Of a stretch of 64,000 bases of DNA, positions 17,901 through 24,927 are shown one piece after another; the first letter of the stretch is position 1; each line of letters opens with the position of its first letter. Under the pieces are notes generated by a model. That model was not told the DNA's origin. It searched no databases and was given only the letters and a program-made list of their open reading frames with translations. A program made the position numbers and the translations under genes. Origin of the DNA: Bacteroidales bacterium UBA6192 (GTDB lineage Bacteria > Bacteroidota > Bacteroidia > Bacteroidales > F082). Location: assembly GCA_002422725.1 (NCBI GenBank), contig DITE01000008.1:1-64000 (forward strand), given 5' to 3'.

Positions 17901-18571
17901 GAAGAGTGTATATGGAGGGCGGAGATACCTGGGCTTATGATAACCAGACCCCGGCCCATAGTTATTTCAAGATTAATGGATTACAGGATGGAAGTGGCGA
18001 TTTATCTTCAATTGTTGGGATGGACGGGACAGTAGCGCAAGGAATGGAATTCGACTATAATGGCAGGAACAGTTATATTGATCAGATTGCCGCTGAGGTT
18101 GGCGGTAAATTGATGTTTAATAATTCTGCGCCCTCTTACGGCGTTGCTGTTTCTTATTCCAATGATACATATCGCACCATTGGAGCTTCATTCGAATTTG
18201 CAGGACTTCAGGATGCAGGCAACAACACCAAGGATGAACTGATGGCACGAATGCTTTCGTTCTTCGAAGTGCCTTATTACTGGACAGGACAAAAGGAATT
18301 GCAAACATCCGGATTTGGTCTGGCTGTTTATCCAAACCCTGCTTCTACCCGCTTAAATCTCACTTTAAGCTTTGACTCATCCGTTTCTGCGTCCATTCAG
18401 CTCTTTAATGCAATGGGTCAGCAAGTGATGGAGATCGCCCAAAACACCTCCTATGAGCAAGGATCTCACCAATTGGGCTTTAGCATCGAGATGCTTCCGA
18501 AAGGAGTCTATTTCGTGGCACTTGAGTCGGAAGGAAGGAAAATGATGAAACATTTTGTCGTAGTCAGATAA
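14936..18571 (+). CDS. Gingipain-family cysteine protease (C25), Kgp-like, T9SS cargo
   Basis: A 1211-residue secreted protease. It has a signal peptide (residues 1-25, ending LNAQS), a propeptide, then a C25 catalytic domain. His449 lies in YSAHCSPDGW and Cys482 in LSNCCSSSEY, 33 residues apart, as are H444 and C477 in P. gingivalis Kgp. TYWDEDYY contains Asp520, which aligns with Kgp Asp516, the residue that binds substrate lysine, so Lys-Xaa cleavage is inferred. After an Ig-like domain come two CARDB-like repeats with acidic loops (EDGNAQADFGE, EGGDGNIEPGE), a module with the motif MEGGDTWAYD, and a T9SS sorting domain starting VYPNPASTRLNL. ATG 14936 gives the signal peptide. The gene lies 53 bases before the Rgp-like gene. 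No canonical promoter box was seen. Confidence 0.92.
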   Translation: MKVFYALISLCFTVCILFNVSPLNAQSIFTGSADSPELSVLQTNQDGLKLRNTLGVINLGTTTSQGSLFTRLSVNGYVNNQQFGSPEVPVYRKLIELPAGAGVSIRIEGYEVKEYSLDEFGYQQLLYPSQPPRSKSIDEHDLVMNQKAYEQNGYPSSELVTVDELGTMRGSHIARLNISPVQYNPVLNTIRVYENIEFSLHFVNADFGQTMERKKALKSPWFNGLNRHLLNRIQVDERENFTRYPVTYVIVSDRMFESQLEEFIAWKTKKGFTVVEAYTDMPEVGNTTASIKAYLESLYDAGTAENPAPSFVLFVGDIQQVPTWNNGDGVTDRNYVEYTGDLFPEIFYGRFSAQTTAQLQPMIDKTLQYEEYTMPDPSYLDEVVIVAGVDGSHGYNWGNGQVNYGTINYFNNNHGITAHAFLYPASGSQSAQIRQHVSDGVTFSNYSAHCSPDGWADPSFVKSHIPALQNADKYGFMLSNCCSSSEYQLDECFSEAIVRAPGKGTVGHAGGSNSTYWDEDYYFAVGVGAITEVPPAYEETGPGAFDGLFHTHGEVFAEWYTTQSQVIFTGNMAVTEGSPGMAQYYWDIYNLIGDPSLMVYFSEPPVMVVSHPSFLPLGSASIEVSTVPYGYIGFSIEGQLFGSGIADEYGQAFIQLDPITMPGIADLVVTAQNYQPYSGTVIVSAPDGPYVIYHSHAIQDEDGNAQADFGEAVQLDMTMENVGNGLASAVNVTISSDSPFVTITDNVADFGDIDGNETAFVANAFAFEVHNNVPDKHPIRFNLMSESQSKEIWSSYFTIQAHAPNVTLQSFTVADEGGDGNIEPGETAVLSVFVQNTGSSSLYELVSQLSCNNPSMLINTEPLAFELLESGQVLQMDFAVMASPDITDGSTVLFDLQTIGNNDYNAVNNFSLTVGQIPVLVLNLANSPSMEAMQSCFNTLNVGNELVAGMPADLTLYKSVFVCLGIYPDNYVLSTSDGQKLANYLDQGGRVYMEGGDTWAYDNQTPAHSYFKINGLQDGSGDLSSIVGMDGTVAQGMEFDYNGRNSYIDQIAAEVGGKLMFNNSAPSYGVAVSYSNDTYRTIGASFEFAGLQDAGNNTKDELMARMLSFFEVPYYWTGQKELQTSGFGLAVYPNPASTRLNLTLSFDSSVSASIQLFNAMGQQVMEIAQNTSYEQGSHQLGFSIEMLPKGVYFVALESEGRKMMKHFVVVR

Positions 18572-18624
18572 GTGAAAAAAAAAGTATTATTTTGCATATT
18601 CAATAAACAGCAATACCCAATAAG

Positions 18625-21600
18625 ATGAAACATTTTTTTGCCAGCGTTATACTTTTAGCGGTGTATCTTACTCCGCTTCATGCCGATGAGTGGAAAAACC
18701 TCGGAAGCAATCAGGCTGTTCCTGCAACAGTACAACTAATCGAATCAACAGAAGGTCAGAGTGTTGTTTCTTTTGAGCTTAAGGGATTCTGGATAAAACC
18801 TGTTCCTGTTAACGACTATGAACGGCATTATTCGGTGAGCGTTGAAGGTGCAAGTCCACTGCTCGATGCAGGCGCCCCTGATCTCAGCAAGCTGACAACC
18901 TCCCTGCATATCGGCGATATGGCTCATATGGAACTTGAGGTTATTAGTACTGAATATCAGGACTTTCATAACATATTGGTAGCTCCTTCAAAAGGCAACC
19001 TGATGCGAAATATTAATCCATCGGATGTTCCCTTTGTCTTTGGACCTGCTTACACTCAAAATGCTTTTTACCCGCTTGAGATAGCCGGCCTGCGCGAGCC
19101 ATTTATTATCCGCGAAAAAAGAGGTCAAACAATCGTGCTGACTCCATTTCAGTATAATCCAATAAGTCAAACACTTAGAGTATATACCAATATCGTTGTT
19201 GCATTAAAGGAAACACATGGCGAAGCGCAGAATGTGCTTTCAGTGAAGCCCTCAGTGCAACCGGAAGGGAAGGAGTTCGAGTATATTTATGAACATCATT
19301 TTTTAAATTATACACCTGATTTCAGTCGGTACACACCGGTTAGCGATCGCGGAAACATGTTGATTATTGCTCATGCACCTTTAATGGATGCTATGCAGGA
19401 ATTTATCAATTGGAAAGTGAAATCAGGAATGCATGTCGAAATGGTTGATGTGTCTGCCATTGGCAATAGCGCTGCAATCAAACAATATGTTACAAACTAT
19501 TACAATGAAAACGGGCTAACATTCCTTCTGCTGGTGGGTGATGCAGAGCAGGTTCCTCCTGGATTTTCATTCGGGGATTCAGATAATTTTTATTCCTATA
19601 TAGTTGGAAACGACCATTATCCTGATTTGTTTGTGGGCCGTTTTTCTGCTGCTAATGTTAGCGAACTGCAGACTCAGATTGACAGGAGCATTGATTATGA
19701 GATGAATCCATATGTGGCTAGCAATTGGTTTGACACCGGTATTGGCATTGCTTCGCAGGAAGGACCTGGTGATAACAACGAAATGGACTTTGAGCATAAC
19801 CGGGTGATCAATGATGAATTGCTTGGATTTACCTATACTTACATTCATGAGCTTTATGAAGGTAATCAGGGAGGCAATGACGCTCCTGGCAATCCATCAC
19901 CAGCTTTGGTTGCAGCAGCTGTGAATCAGGGAGCTTCGATCATAAACTACACTGGTCACGGTAGTCAGAATTCCTGGGGCACCTCGGGTTTCTCCAGCTC
20001 CGATGTTAATCAGTTAAGCAACAACGGTAAGCTTCCTTTCATCTGGAGCGTTGCCTGTGTCAACGGTGATTTCAAGGGAGGCACCTGTTTTGGCGAATCC
20101 TGGCTCAGGGCAACCAATAATAATGAACCTTCAGGTGCAATCGGAATAATGGCTTCCACCGTGAATCAAAGCTGGAATCCCCCCATGGCTGGTCAGGATG
20201 AAATGAATCTTATTTTAACAGAGGCTTATCAAAACAATATACGCCGTACATTCGGAGGAATTTCGATGAATGGTTGCATGAAAATGAACGATGCCTATGG
20301 TGCAGGTGGATCTGATATGACTGATACATGGGTATTGTTTGGCGACCCTTCGCTTATGGTACGCACTGCCAACCCGCAGGAGCTCGTTGTTACTCATCAA
20401 CCCACAATTTTCATTGGCATGAACCAGTTCACCATCAATTGCGCTGTTGAAGGAGCTTTTGCTGCATTGTCGATCGATGGACAATTGCTTGGCACAGCCG
20501 AGGTTGTGGGTGGCGTTGCGGTAATTAACTTCGAACCCATACAGCTGCCAGGTACAGCCAATCTGGTTGTTACAGCATTTAATTATCTGCCATATATGGC
20601 TGATCTGGATGTTATTCCGAATGAAGGTGCCTTTGTTGTTTGTTCCGGATTCACCATGAATGACGAAAATGGTAACGGTCAGGCCGACTATGCCGAAAAC
20701 ATTCTGCTCAGCCTGGATATGTTGAATGTGGGCACCGACGATGCTTTGGGAGTAACCGTAAGTATTGCGTCAGACAGTGAATATCTAACGATAATCAATG
20801 ATAATGAAAACTATGGAACAATTGGTTCAAACGAAACAGTGACAATTCCTGATGGTTTTGCTGTTTATATCGCGCCTGAAACACCCGATAACACTATTAT
20901 TCCCATCTCTGTAACGGCAACCGACGAATTAGACAGAAGCGTTTGGAATTCAACAATTTCCTTTAAAGCATATGCGCCCGTTATCACCCTGACCACAGTA
21001 ACAGTGAATGACGCAAGCGGTAACAACAATGGCAAACTTGATCCGGGCGAAACGGTTATGCTTCAGGTAGGGATGATCAACAATGGAGGTGCGGCTGCGT
21101 ACAACACCATTTCGGGTTTGCAGTCGTCCAACCCCTGGGTAAGCATTGACGACGAGCCGGTTCAGGTTGAACTGATGCAGTCGGGCGTCGAGCATATGAT
21201 GATGTTTGAGGTAAGCGCAGCACCAGATACCCCTCAGGGAGATATTTGTTTGTTCGAAGTTGCGACAATAGCCGATTTCAACTTCAGCTCAACGGCAGGT
21301 TTCAGCCTGATACTTGGGCAGGTTCCCGTGCTTGTGCTTGATCTCGCAGGAGGTGAGTCAGGCGAATCAATGCTGCATTGCATCGAGGAACTCAATGTTG
21401 GAATGGATATGATGACAGCTATGCCCGAAAACCTTTCCTTATACAGATCCGTTTTTGTTAACCTGGGCGTCTATCCCGACAACATTGTACTGTCGTCAGC
21501 ACTTGGACAACAATTTGCCGATTATCTCGATCAGGGAGGTAATTTGTATATGGAAGGTGGCGATACCTGGGCTTATGATGAACAAACCGCTGTTCATGCA

Positions 21601-22215
21601 TATTTTGGCATCAATGGAACAGTTGATGGCTCGGGCGATCTTGGAATGATCAACGGCGTTCAGGGTACTTTCACAGAGGGATTGAGCTATACTTACAGCG
21701 GCACTAACAGTTATATTGATCAACTTGCCGTTGGCGCTTCCACTGCTTTTGCAATCATGCGCAACCAAAGTCCTTCTTATATAACCGCTATTGCCAATGA
21801 AACCGATACTTACAAAACTGTCGGAGCCTCGTTTATGTTTTCGGGACTTACTTCGGACATTGAAACTGAGCAGACAGCCTTCATGGCACAGATACTCAAT
21901 TTCTTTGAGATACCCTTCGTTTGGACCTCAGTTGATGACAGCCGAATTCAGATGAACAAGGCTTTGGTTTATCCCAATCCTTTTGCTGACAGACTTGGTA
22001 TTAGTTTACACATTAACTCTGCGAGTCAGGTATCGGCACAATTATTTAATGTTTCGGGTCAGATAGTGAGCGAAACAGGACAAAAGGAATTGACAGCCGG
22101 AAACCATCAGATTGATTGGCCCAGCAAGGATTTGCAGCTTCTGCCTGCCGGCATCTATGTCGGGAAAATTTCGGTCAACGGAGAAATCATCACAACAAAA
22201 GTGATCAAAATGTAG
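18625..22215 (+). CDS. Gingipain-family cysteine protease (C25), Rgp-like, T9SS cargo
   Basis: A 1196-residue secreted protease with signal peptide MKHFFASVILLAVYLTPLHA, propeptide and C25 domain. His445 is in NYTGHGSQ and Cys478 in SVACVNGDF, again 33 residues apart, matching H211 and C244 of RgpB. Asp388 in NEMDFEHN aligns with RgpB Asp163 (substrate Arg), and Trp517 and Met521 in INQSW-like STVNQSWNPPM align with W284 and M288. Arg-Xaa specificity is therefore inferred. A nine-residue-longer loop separates Asp388 from His445. The C-terminal half copies the neighbour: Ig-like domain, acidic-loop CARDB repeats, GGDTWAYD module and a T9SS domain (VYPNPFADRLGI). No adhesin repeats are present. 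Confidence 0.93.
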   Translation: MKHFFASVILLAVYLTPLHADEWKNLGSNQAVPATVQLIESTEGQSVVSFELKGFWIKPVPVNDYERHYSVSVEGASPLLDAGAPDLSKLTTSLHIGDMAHMELEVISTEYQDFHNILVAPSKGNLMRNINPSDVPFVFGPAYTQNAFYPLEIAGLREPFIIREKRGQTIVLTPFQYNPISQTLRVYTNIVVALKETHGEAQNVLSVKPSVQPEGKEFEYIYEHHFLNYTPDFSRYTPVSDRGNMLIIAHAPLMDAMQEFINWKVKSGMHVEMVDVSAIGNSAAIKQYVTNYYNENGLTFLLLVGDAEQVPPGFSFGDSDNFYSYIVGNDHYPDLFVGRFSAANVSELQTQIDRSIDYEMNPYVASNWFDTGIGIASQEGPGDNNEMDFEHNRVINDELLGFTYTYIHELYEGNQGGNDAPGNPSPALVAAAVNQGASIINYTGHGSQNSWGTSGFSSSDVNQLSNNGKLPFIWSVACVNGDFKGGTCFGESWLRATNNNEPSGAIGIMASTVNQSWNPPMAGQDEMNLILTEAYQNNIRRTFGGISMNGCMKMNDAYGAGGSDMTDTWVLFGDPSLMVRTANPQELVVTHQPTIFIGMNQFTINCAVEGAFAALSIDGQLLGTAEVVGGVAVINFEPIQLPGTANLVVTAFNYLPYMADLDVIPNEGAFVVCSGFTMNDENGNGQADYAENILLSLDMLNVGTDDALGVTVSIASDSEYLTIINDNENYGTIGSNETVTIPDGFAVYIAPETPDNTIIPISVTATDELDRSVWNSTISFKAYAPVITLTTVTVNDASGNNNGKLDPGETVMLQVGMINNGGAAAYNTISGLQSSNPWVSIDDEPVQVELMQSGVEHMMMFEVSAAPDTPQGDICLFEVATIADFNFSSTAGFSLILGQVPVLVLDLAGGESGESMLHCIEELNVGMDMMTAMPENLSLYRSVFVNLGVYPDNIVLSSALGQQFADYLDQGGNLYMEGGDTWAYDEQTAVHAYFGINGTVDGSGDLGMINGVQGTFTEGLSYTYSGTNSYIDQLAVGASTAFAIMRNQSPSYITAIANETDTYKTVGASFMFSGLTSDIETEQTAFMAQILNFFEIPFVWTSVDDSRIQMNKALVYPNPFADRLGISLHINSASQVSAQLFNVSGQIVSETGQKELTAGNHQIDWPSKDLQLLPAGIYVGKISVNGEIITTKVIKM

Positions 22216-22275
22216 TTGTTGTTTCTAGGGAATATTAAAGTGATTCCTGTTGAATGATTAGATGATCAACTTAGT

Positions 22276-23091
22276 ATGAACTTAAAAAGAACAAAAATGA
22301 AATTAATAACCTATCTAGCAATCGCTTTTCTGGTTGCCGGCAGTCAGCATGTCGTGGCCCAGAATTCAGTAACTGCACCTGTTCAGCAGAAAAAACCCGA
22401 ACTCCAGAAAAAGGAGGGGGCACAGGACAAAAAAGTAAAGACCATTTCGGGCAACGAAACTGGAGCTGTGAAAAAAGTTGATGGCCAGTCTACGGGTGCT
22501 GTTAAATCAGGAACCACCATCACCAGATCAGGAAATGACAAATCGCAAGGGCAGGTTATCAGCAAATCAGGTCAGGAGGGAGCGGTGAATGCATCGGCTT
22601 CAACAATTGATTACCTGAAGAAGGAAGTGTATCCAACCATGAAGTCGGAGCGCACTAAACTTGACAAAGCGATGAGTGCCGACGACAAGGCAAAACTCAA
22701 TAGGCTCAGGGAAGATTATAAAAAACTTCGCGGAACCAGTGAGCTGTTTACCGAAGCTGACCTGACCACCTCGCCTGAAACTATGGATAAAAACAAGGCG
22801 TCTCAATTAGGTGATATCAGGCGTCAGGTACTTGTCATTGGCAACAATTACCCTTCACAGATGAAGGAATATAATGAAGTGATCAATGGAAAGAAAGATC
22901 AGTGGAAAGCGGGCTTGGCTCAGGCTGCAGGGACAACTGCAAAGACCACCGGCCCCTCCATGGTGAATGTAAAAGGAAGCCCCGGAGCTGCTTCCGATCG
23001 TAACCCCATCGATGTGATCACCAATCCTTTCATTTTTCTGTTGTGGGATGCTGAAATGCCTGCCGGAACTAAGAAGGGAAACCGCCGGTAG
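22276..23091 (+). CDS. Secreted Lys/Ala/Gly-rich protein of unknown function
   Basis: A 271-residue protein not assignable to a family. An N-terminal signal peptide (KLITYLAIAFLVAGSQHVVAQ) is followed by about 90 low-complexity residues rich in Lys, Gln, Gly, Ser and Thr. That stretch carries loose repeats of the type TGAVK(K/S). A predicted helical segment of about 90 residues (YLKKEVYPTMKSERTKLDKAM onward) follows, and the C-terminus is NPFIFLLWDAEMP with a basic end. There is no T9SS sorting domain and no lipobox. It lies 60 bases after the Rgp-like gene in the same direction, so it may be cotranscribed. An ATG at 22297 is an equally good start. A helper or cell-envelope role is only a guess. 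Confidence 0.7.
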   Translation: MNLKRTKMKLITYLAIAFLVAGSQHVVAQNSVTAPVQQKKPELQKKEGAQDKKVKTISGNETGAVKKVDGQSTGAVKSGTTITRSGNDKSQGQVISKSGQEGAVNASASTIDYLKKEVYPTMKSERTKLDKAMSADDKAKLNRLREDYKKLRGTSELFTEADLTTSPETMDKNKASQLGDIRRQVLVIGNNYPSQMKEYNEVINGKKDQWKAGLAQAAGTTAKTTGPSMVNVKGSPGAASDRNPIDVITNPFIFLLWDAEMPAGTKKGNRR

Positions 23092-23143
23092 TTATAGTTC
23101 ATATTACCTGCTGCATCGTTTCTGGCTTGTTTGAAATAAAATA

Positions 23144-23176
23144 AATCCTGACAGGGTATCAAACCCTGTCAGGATT
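23144..23176. terminator. Perfect palindrome AATCCTGACAGGGT, possible terminator or repeat
   Basis: A 14-base perfect stem (23144-23157 and 23163-23176) surrounds a 5-base loop and is followed by ATATTTTAT. This CCTGACAGGGT palindrome resembles a sequence seen often between Bacteroidetes genes. It could end transcripts from the protease cluster or be a dispersed repeat. Confidence 0.6.
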
Positions 23177-23506
23177 ATATTTTATAAACTTAGCTCACCA
23201 CCAGCTTTTCCTTGAGCCAGCGTTTTCAGTCCTACCGGCAAATTACATTCAAGCAAGGGGAAGTAAGGCCTTATCTTATTGAATGCATGAACTTAAGCTT
23301 GTCAAATAACAGTTTTGTCATGTTAGGATAAGCTCAGGTATTTGTTGCTTCTAAGATATTGATTTGCAATGCTGTTGACAAGTAATCAATGTCAATTTTC
23401 TACCATATCCCTAAAAAAATGACAACTTTTTTACAAAAACTATCTAACCTATAATTGAAAAAGTAAATTAAAATTAATATTCATCAATCATGATTGAAGA
23501 AAATAC

Positions 23507-23514
23507 TATATTTG
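23507..23514 (+). promoter_or_regulatory. -7 promoter box for the AAA/DUF4143 gene
   Basis: TATATTTG matches TAnnTTTG and lies 26 bases before the start codon. The TTG at 23494-23496 is too close to act as -33. Confidence 0.5.
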
Positions 23515-23540
23515 CATTGAATATATAATATACTTGAACT

Positions 23541-24752
23541 ATGCTCGATTATATTAACAGACCCTTGTATATTGAGAAAATCAAACCCTTTATAGGGAAA
23601 TCCCTGATTAAGGTATTGGTTGGTCAAAGGAGAGTAGGAAAAAGTTACCTTCTGATGCAACTCAGCGACCTGATTAAATCTCAGGAGCCGAATACCCGGA
23701 TTATCTATATCAACAAGGAGCAACATGAGTTTTCATCCATTAAAAACTCAGACGACTTGTTTAACTACCTGAAGGAAAATATACAGGGGAGCGGAAAAGT
23801 AGCCCTGTTTATTGATGAAATTCAGGACATAGATTCTTTTGAGCTTACGCTCAGGGATTTAGTCACCCGCAAGAATTACGACATTTATTGCACCGGAAGC
23901 AATGCAAACTTGCTTTCGGGTGAGCTTGCAACTTTCCTGAGTGGAAGGTATATCGAAATAAAAGTGTTTGGCCTGAGCTACGCTGAATTTTTAGTGTTTA
24001 ATAAATTGGCAGACACTGTTGAGTCATTTCAAAACTATTTGAAGTCAGGTGGGCTTCCCTACCTCATTAACCTTAGTAATGAGGTCCAGATTGCTTATGA
24101 GTACCTAAGCAGTATATACAATACCATCCTATTGAAGGATGTGGTTGCGCGATTTAATATCAGAAATGTTAAATTTTTGGAAAACCTGGTTGAATTTTTG
24201 GCCAATAACCTGGGTAGTATTGTTTCCTCAAAAAAAATCAGTGAATACCTTAAATCTCAGAAAATTAACATCTCAACGCAGGTTGTGATTGACTATTTGG
24301 GTTACCTTGAGACCTCATTCCTGATCTTTAAGGTAAAACGCACAGGGATCGAAGGGAAGAAAGTGTTTGAGATCGGGGAAAAGTATTTCTTTGAAGATGT
24401 TGGAATTCGAAATGCCATTGTCGGGTACAGAGCCACCGATATTCACAAAATACTTGAAAACATTGTATATCTGCATCTTCGAATGGCTGGTTATACAGTA
24501 ACAGTTGGCCAGGAAGGCAAAAAGGAAATTGACTTTATTGCACAGAGGGCAGGAGATAAAATCTATGTGCAGGTCGCATATCTGCTAACAAATCAGGAAA
24601 CAATAAACCGCGAATTTGGTAACCTGCTGGAAATCCCTGATAATTATCCTAAGTATGTTGTTACGATGGATGCCGTCTCAGAAATATCCAATTATCAGGG
24701 CATTATTCACTTGCACGTAAAAGACTTTTGCTTGAAAATGGTAAAGGAATGA
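23541..24752 (+). CDS. AAA_14 ATPase with C-terminal DUF4143
   Basis: A 403-residue protein of the AAA_14-DUF4143 family, a very abundant and patchily distributed prokaryotic ATPase group with no settled function. Walker A is VGQRRVGKS (residues 27-35) and Walker B is VALFIDEIQD with Asp92-Glu93. The sensor-like segment YCTGSNANLLSGE follows, and then the family motif FLSGRYIEIKVFGLSYAEF. A winged-helix middle region precedes the C-terminal nuclease-like fold with EIDFIAQRAGDKIYVQV, which keeps the Asp but has Gln where a Lys would be expected for a PD-(D/E)xK nuclease. It is a lone gene in an AT-rich setting, consistent with horizontal acquisition. Confidence 0.9.
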   Translation: MLDYINRPLYIEKIKPFIGKSLIKVLVGQRRVGKSYLLMQLSDLIKSQEPNTRIIYINKEQHEFSSIKNSDDLFNYLKENIQGSGKVALFIDEIQDIDSFELTLRDLVTRKNYDIYCTGSNANLLSGELATFLSGRYIEIKVFGLSYAEFLVFNKLADTVESFQNYLKSGGLPYLINLSNEVQIAYEYLSSIYNTILLKDVVARFNIRNVKFLENLVEFLANNLGSIVSSKKISEYLKSQKINISTQVVIDYLGYLETSFLIFKVKRTGIEGKKVFEIGEKYFFEDVGIRNAIVGYRATDIHKILENIVYLHLRMAGYTVTVGQEGKKEIDFIAQRAGDKIYVQVAYLLTNQETINREFGNLLEIPDNYPKYVVTMDAVSEISNYQGIIHLHVKDFCLKMVKE

Positions 24753-24905
24753 ATTGAAAAGTCCCAGTCTATATGGATGTTTTTCAGAAGGAAAACTTCA
24801 TTCCGAACAAAAACTGAGAAGGCCGTAACCAGCGAGTGTTTTCCAGAACTGGATTTTGGTATTATTCAATTTGCTTAACCTTACCCCCTTCAAAAAAGAT
24901 TATGT

Positions 24906-24913
24906 TATTTTTG
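24906..24913 (+). promoter_or_regulatory. -7 promoter box for the BNR/propeller gene
   Basis: TATTTTTG matches TAnnTTTG and lies 14 bases before the ATG at 24928. It also rules against the upstream in-frame ATG at 24856. Confidence 0.45.
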
Positions 24914-24927
24914 TGGAAATCATTCAA

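Larger units (their letters stand above)
23092..23540. other. Intergenic region with palindrome and relic-like frame
   Basis: Holds a perfect 14-base-stem palindrome (23144-23176) and a minus-strand frame of 36 codons without an ATG (23182-23292). An AT-rich stretch then leads into a -7 box at 23507-23514. The composition of 23400-23540 is much more AT-rich than the genes to its left. Confidence 0.6.

Noticed and set aside
14936..22215. Pathogen-type gingipains with hemagglutinin/adhesin repeats
   Set aside because: Neither protein has the RgpA/Kgp adhesin region; the catalytic domains are followed by different modules.
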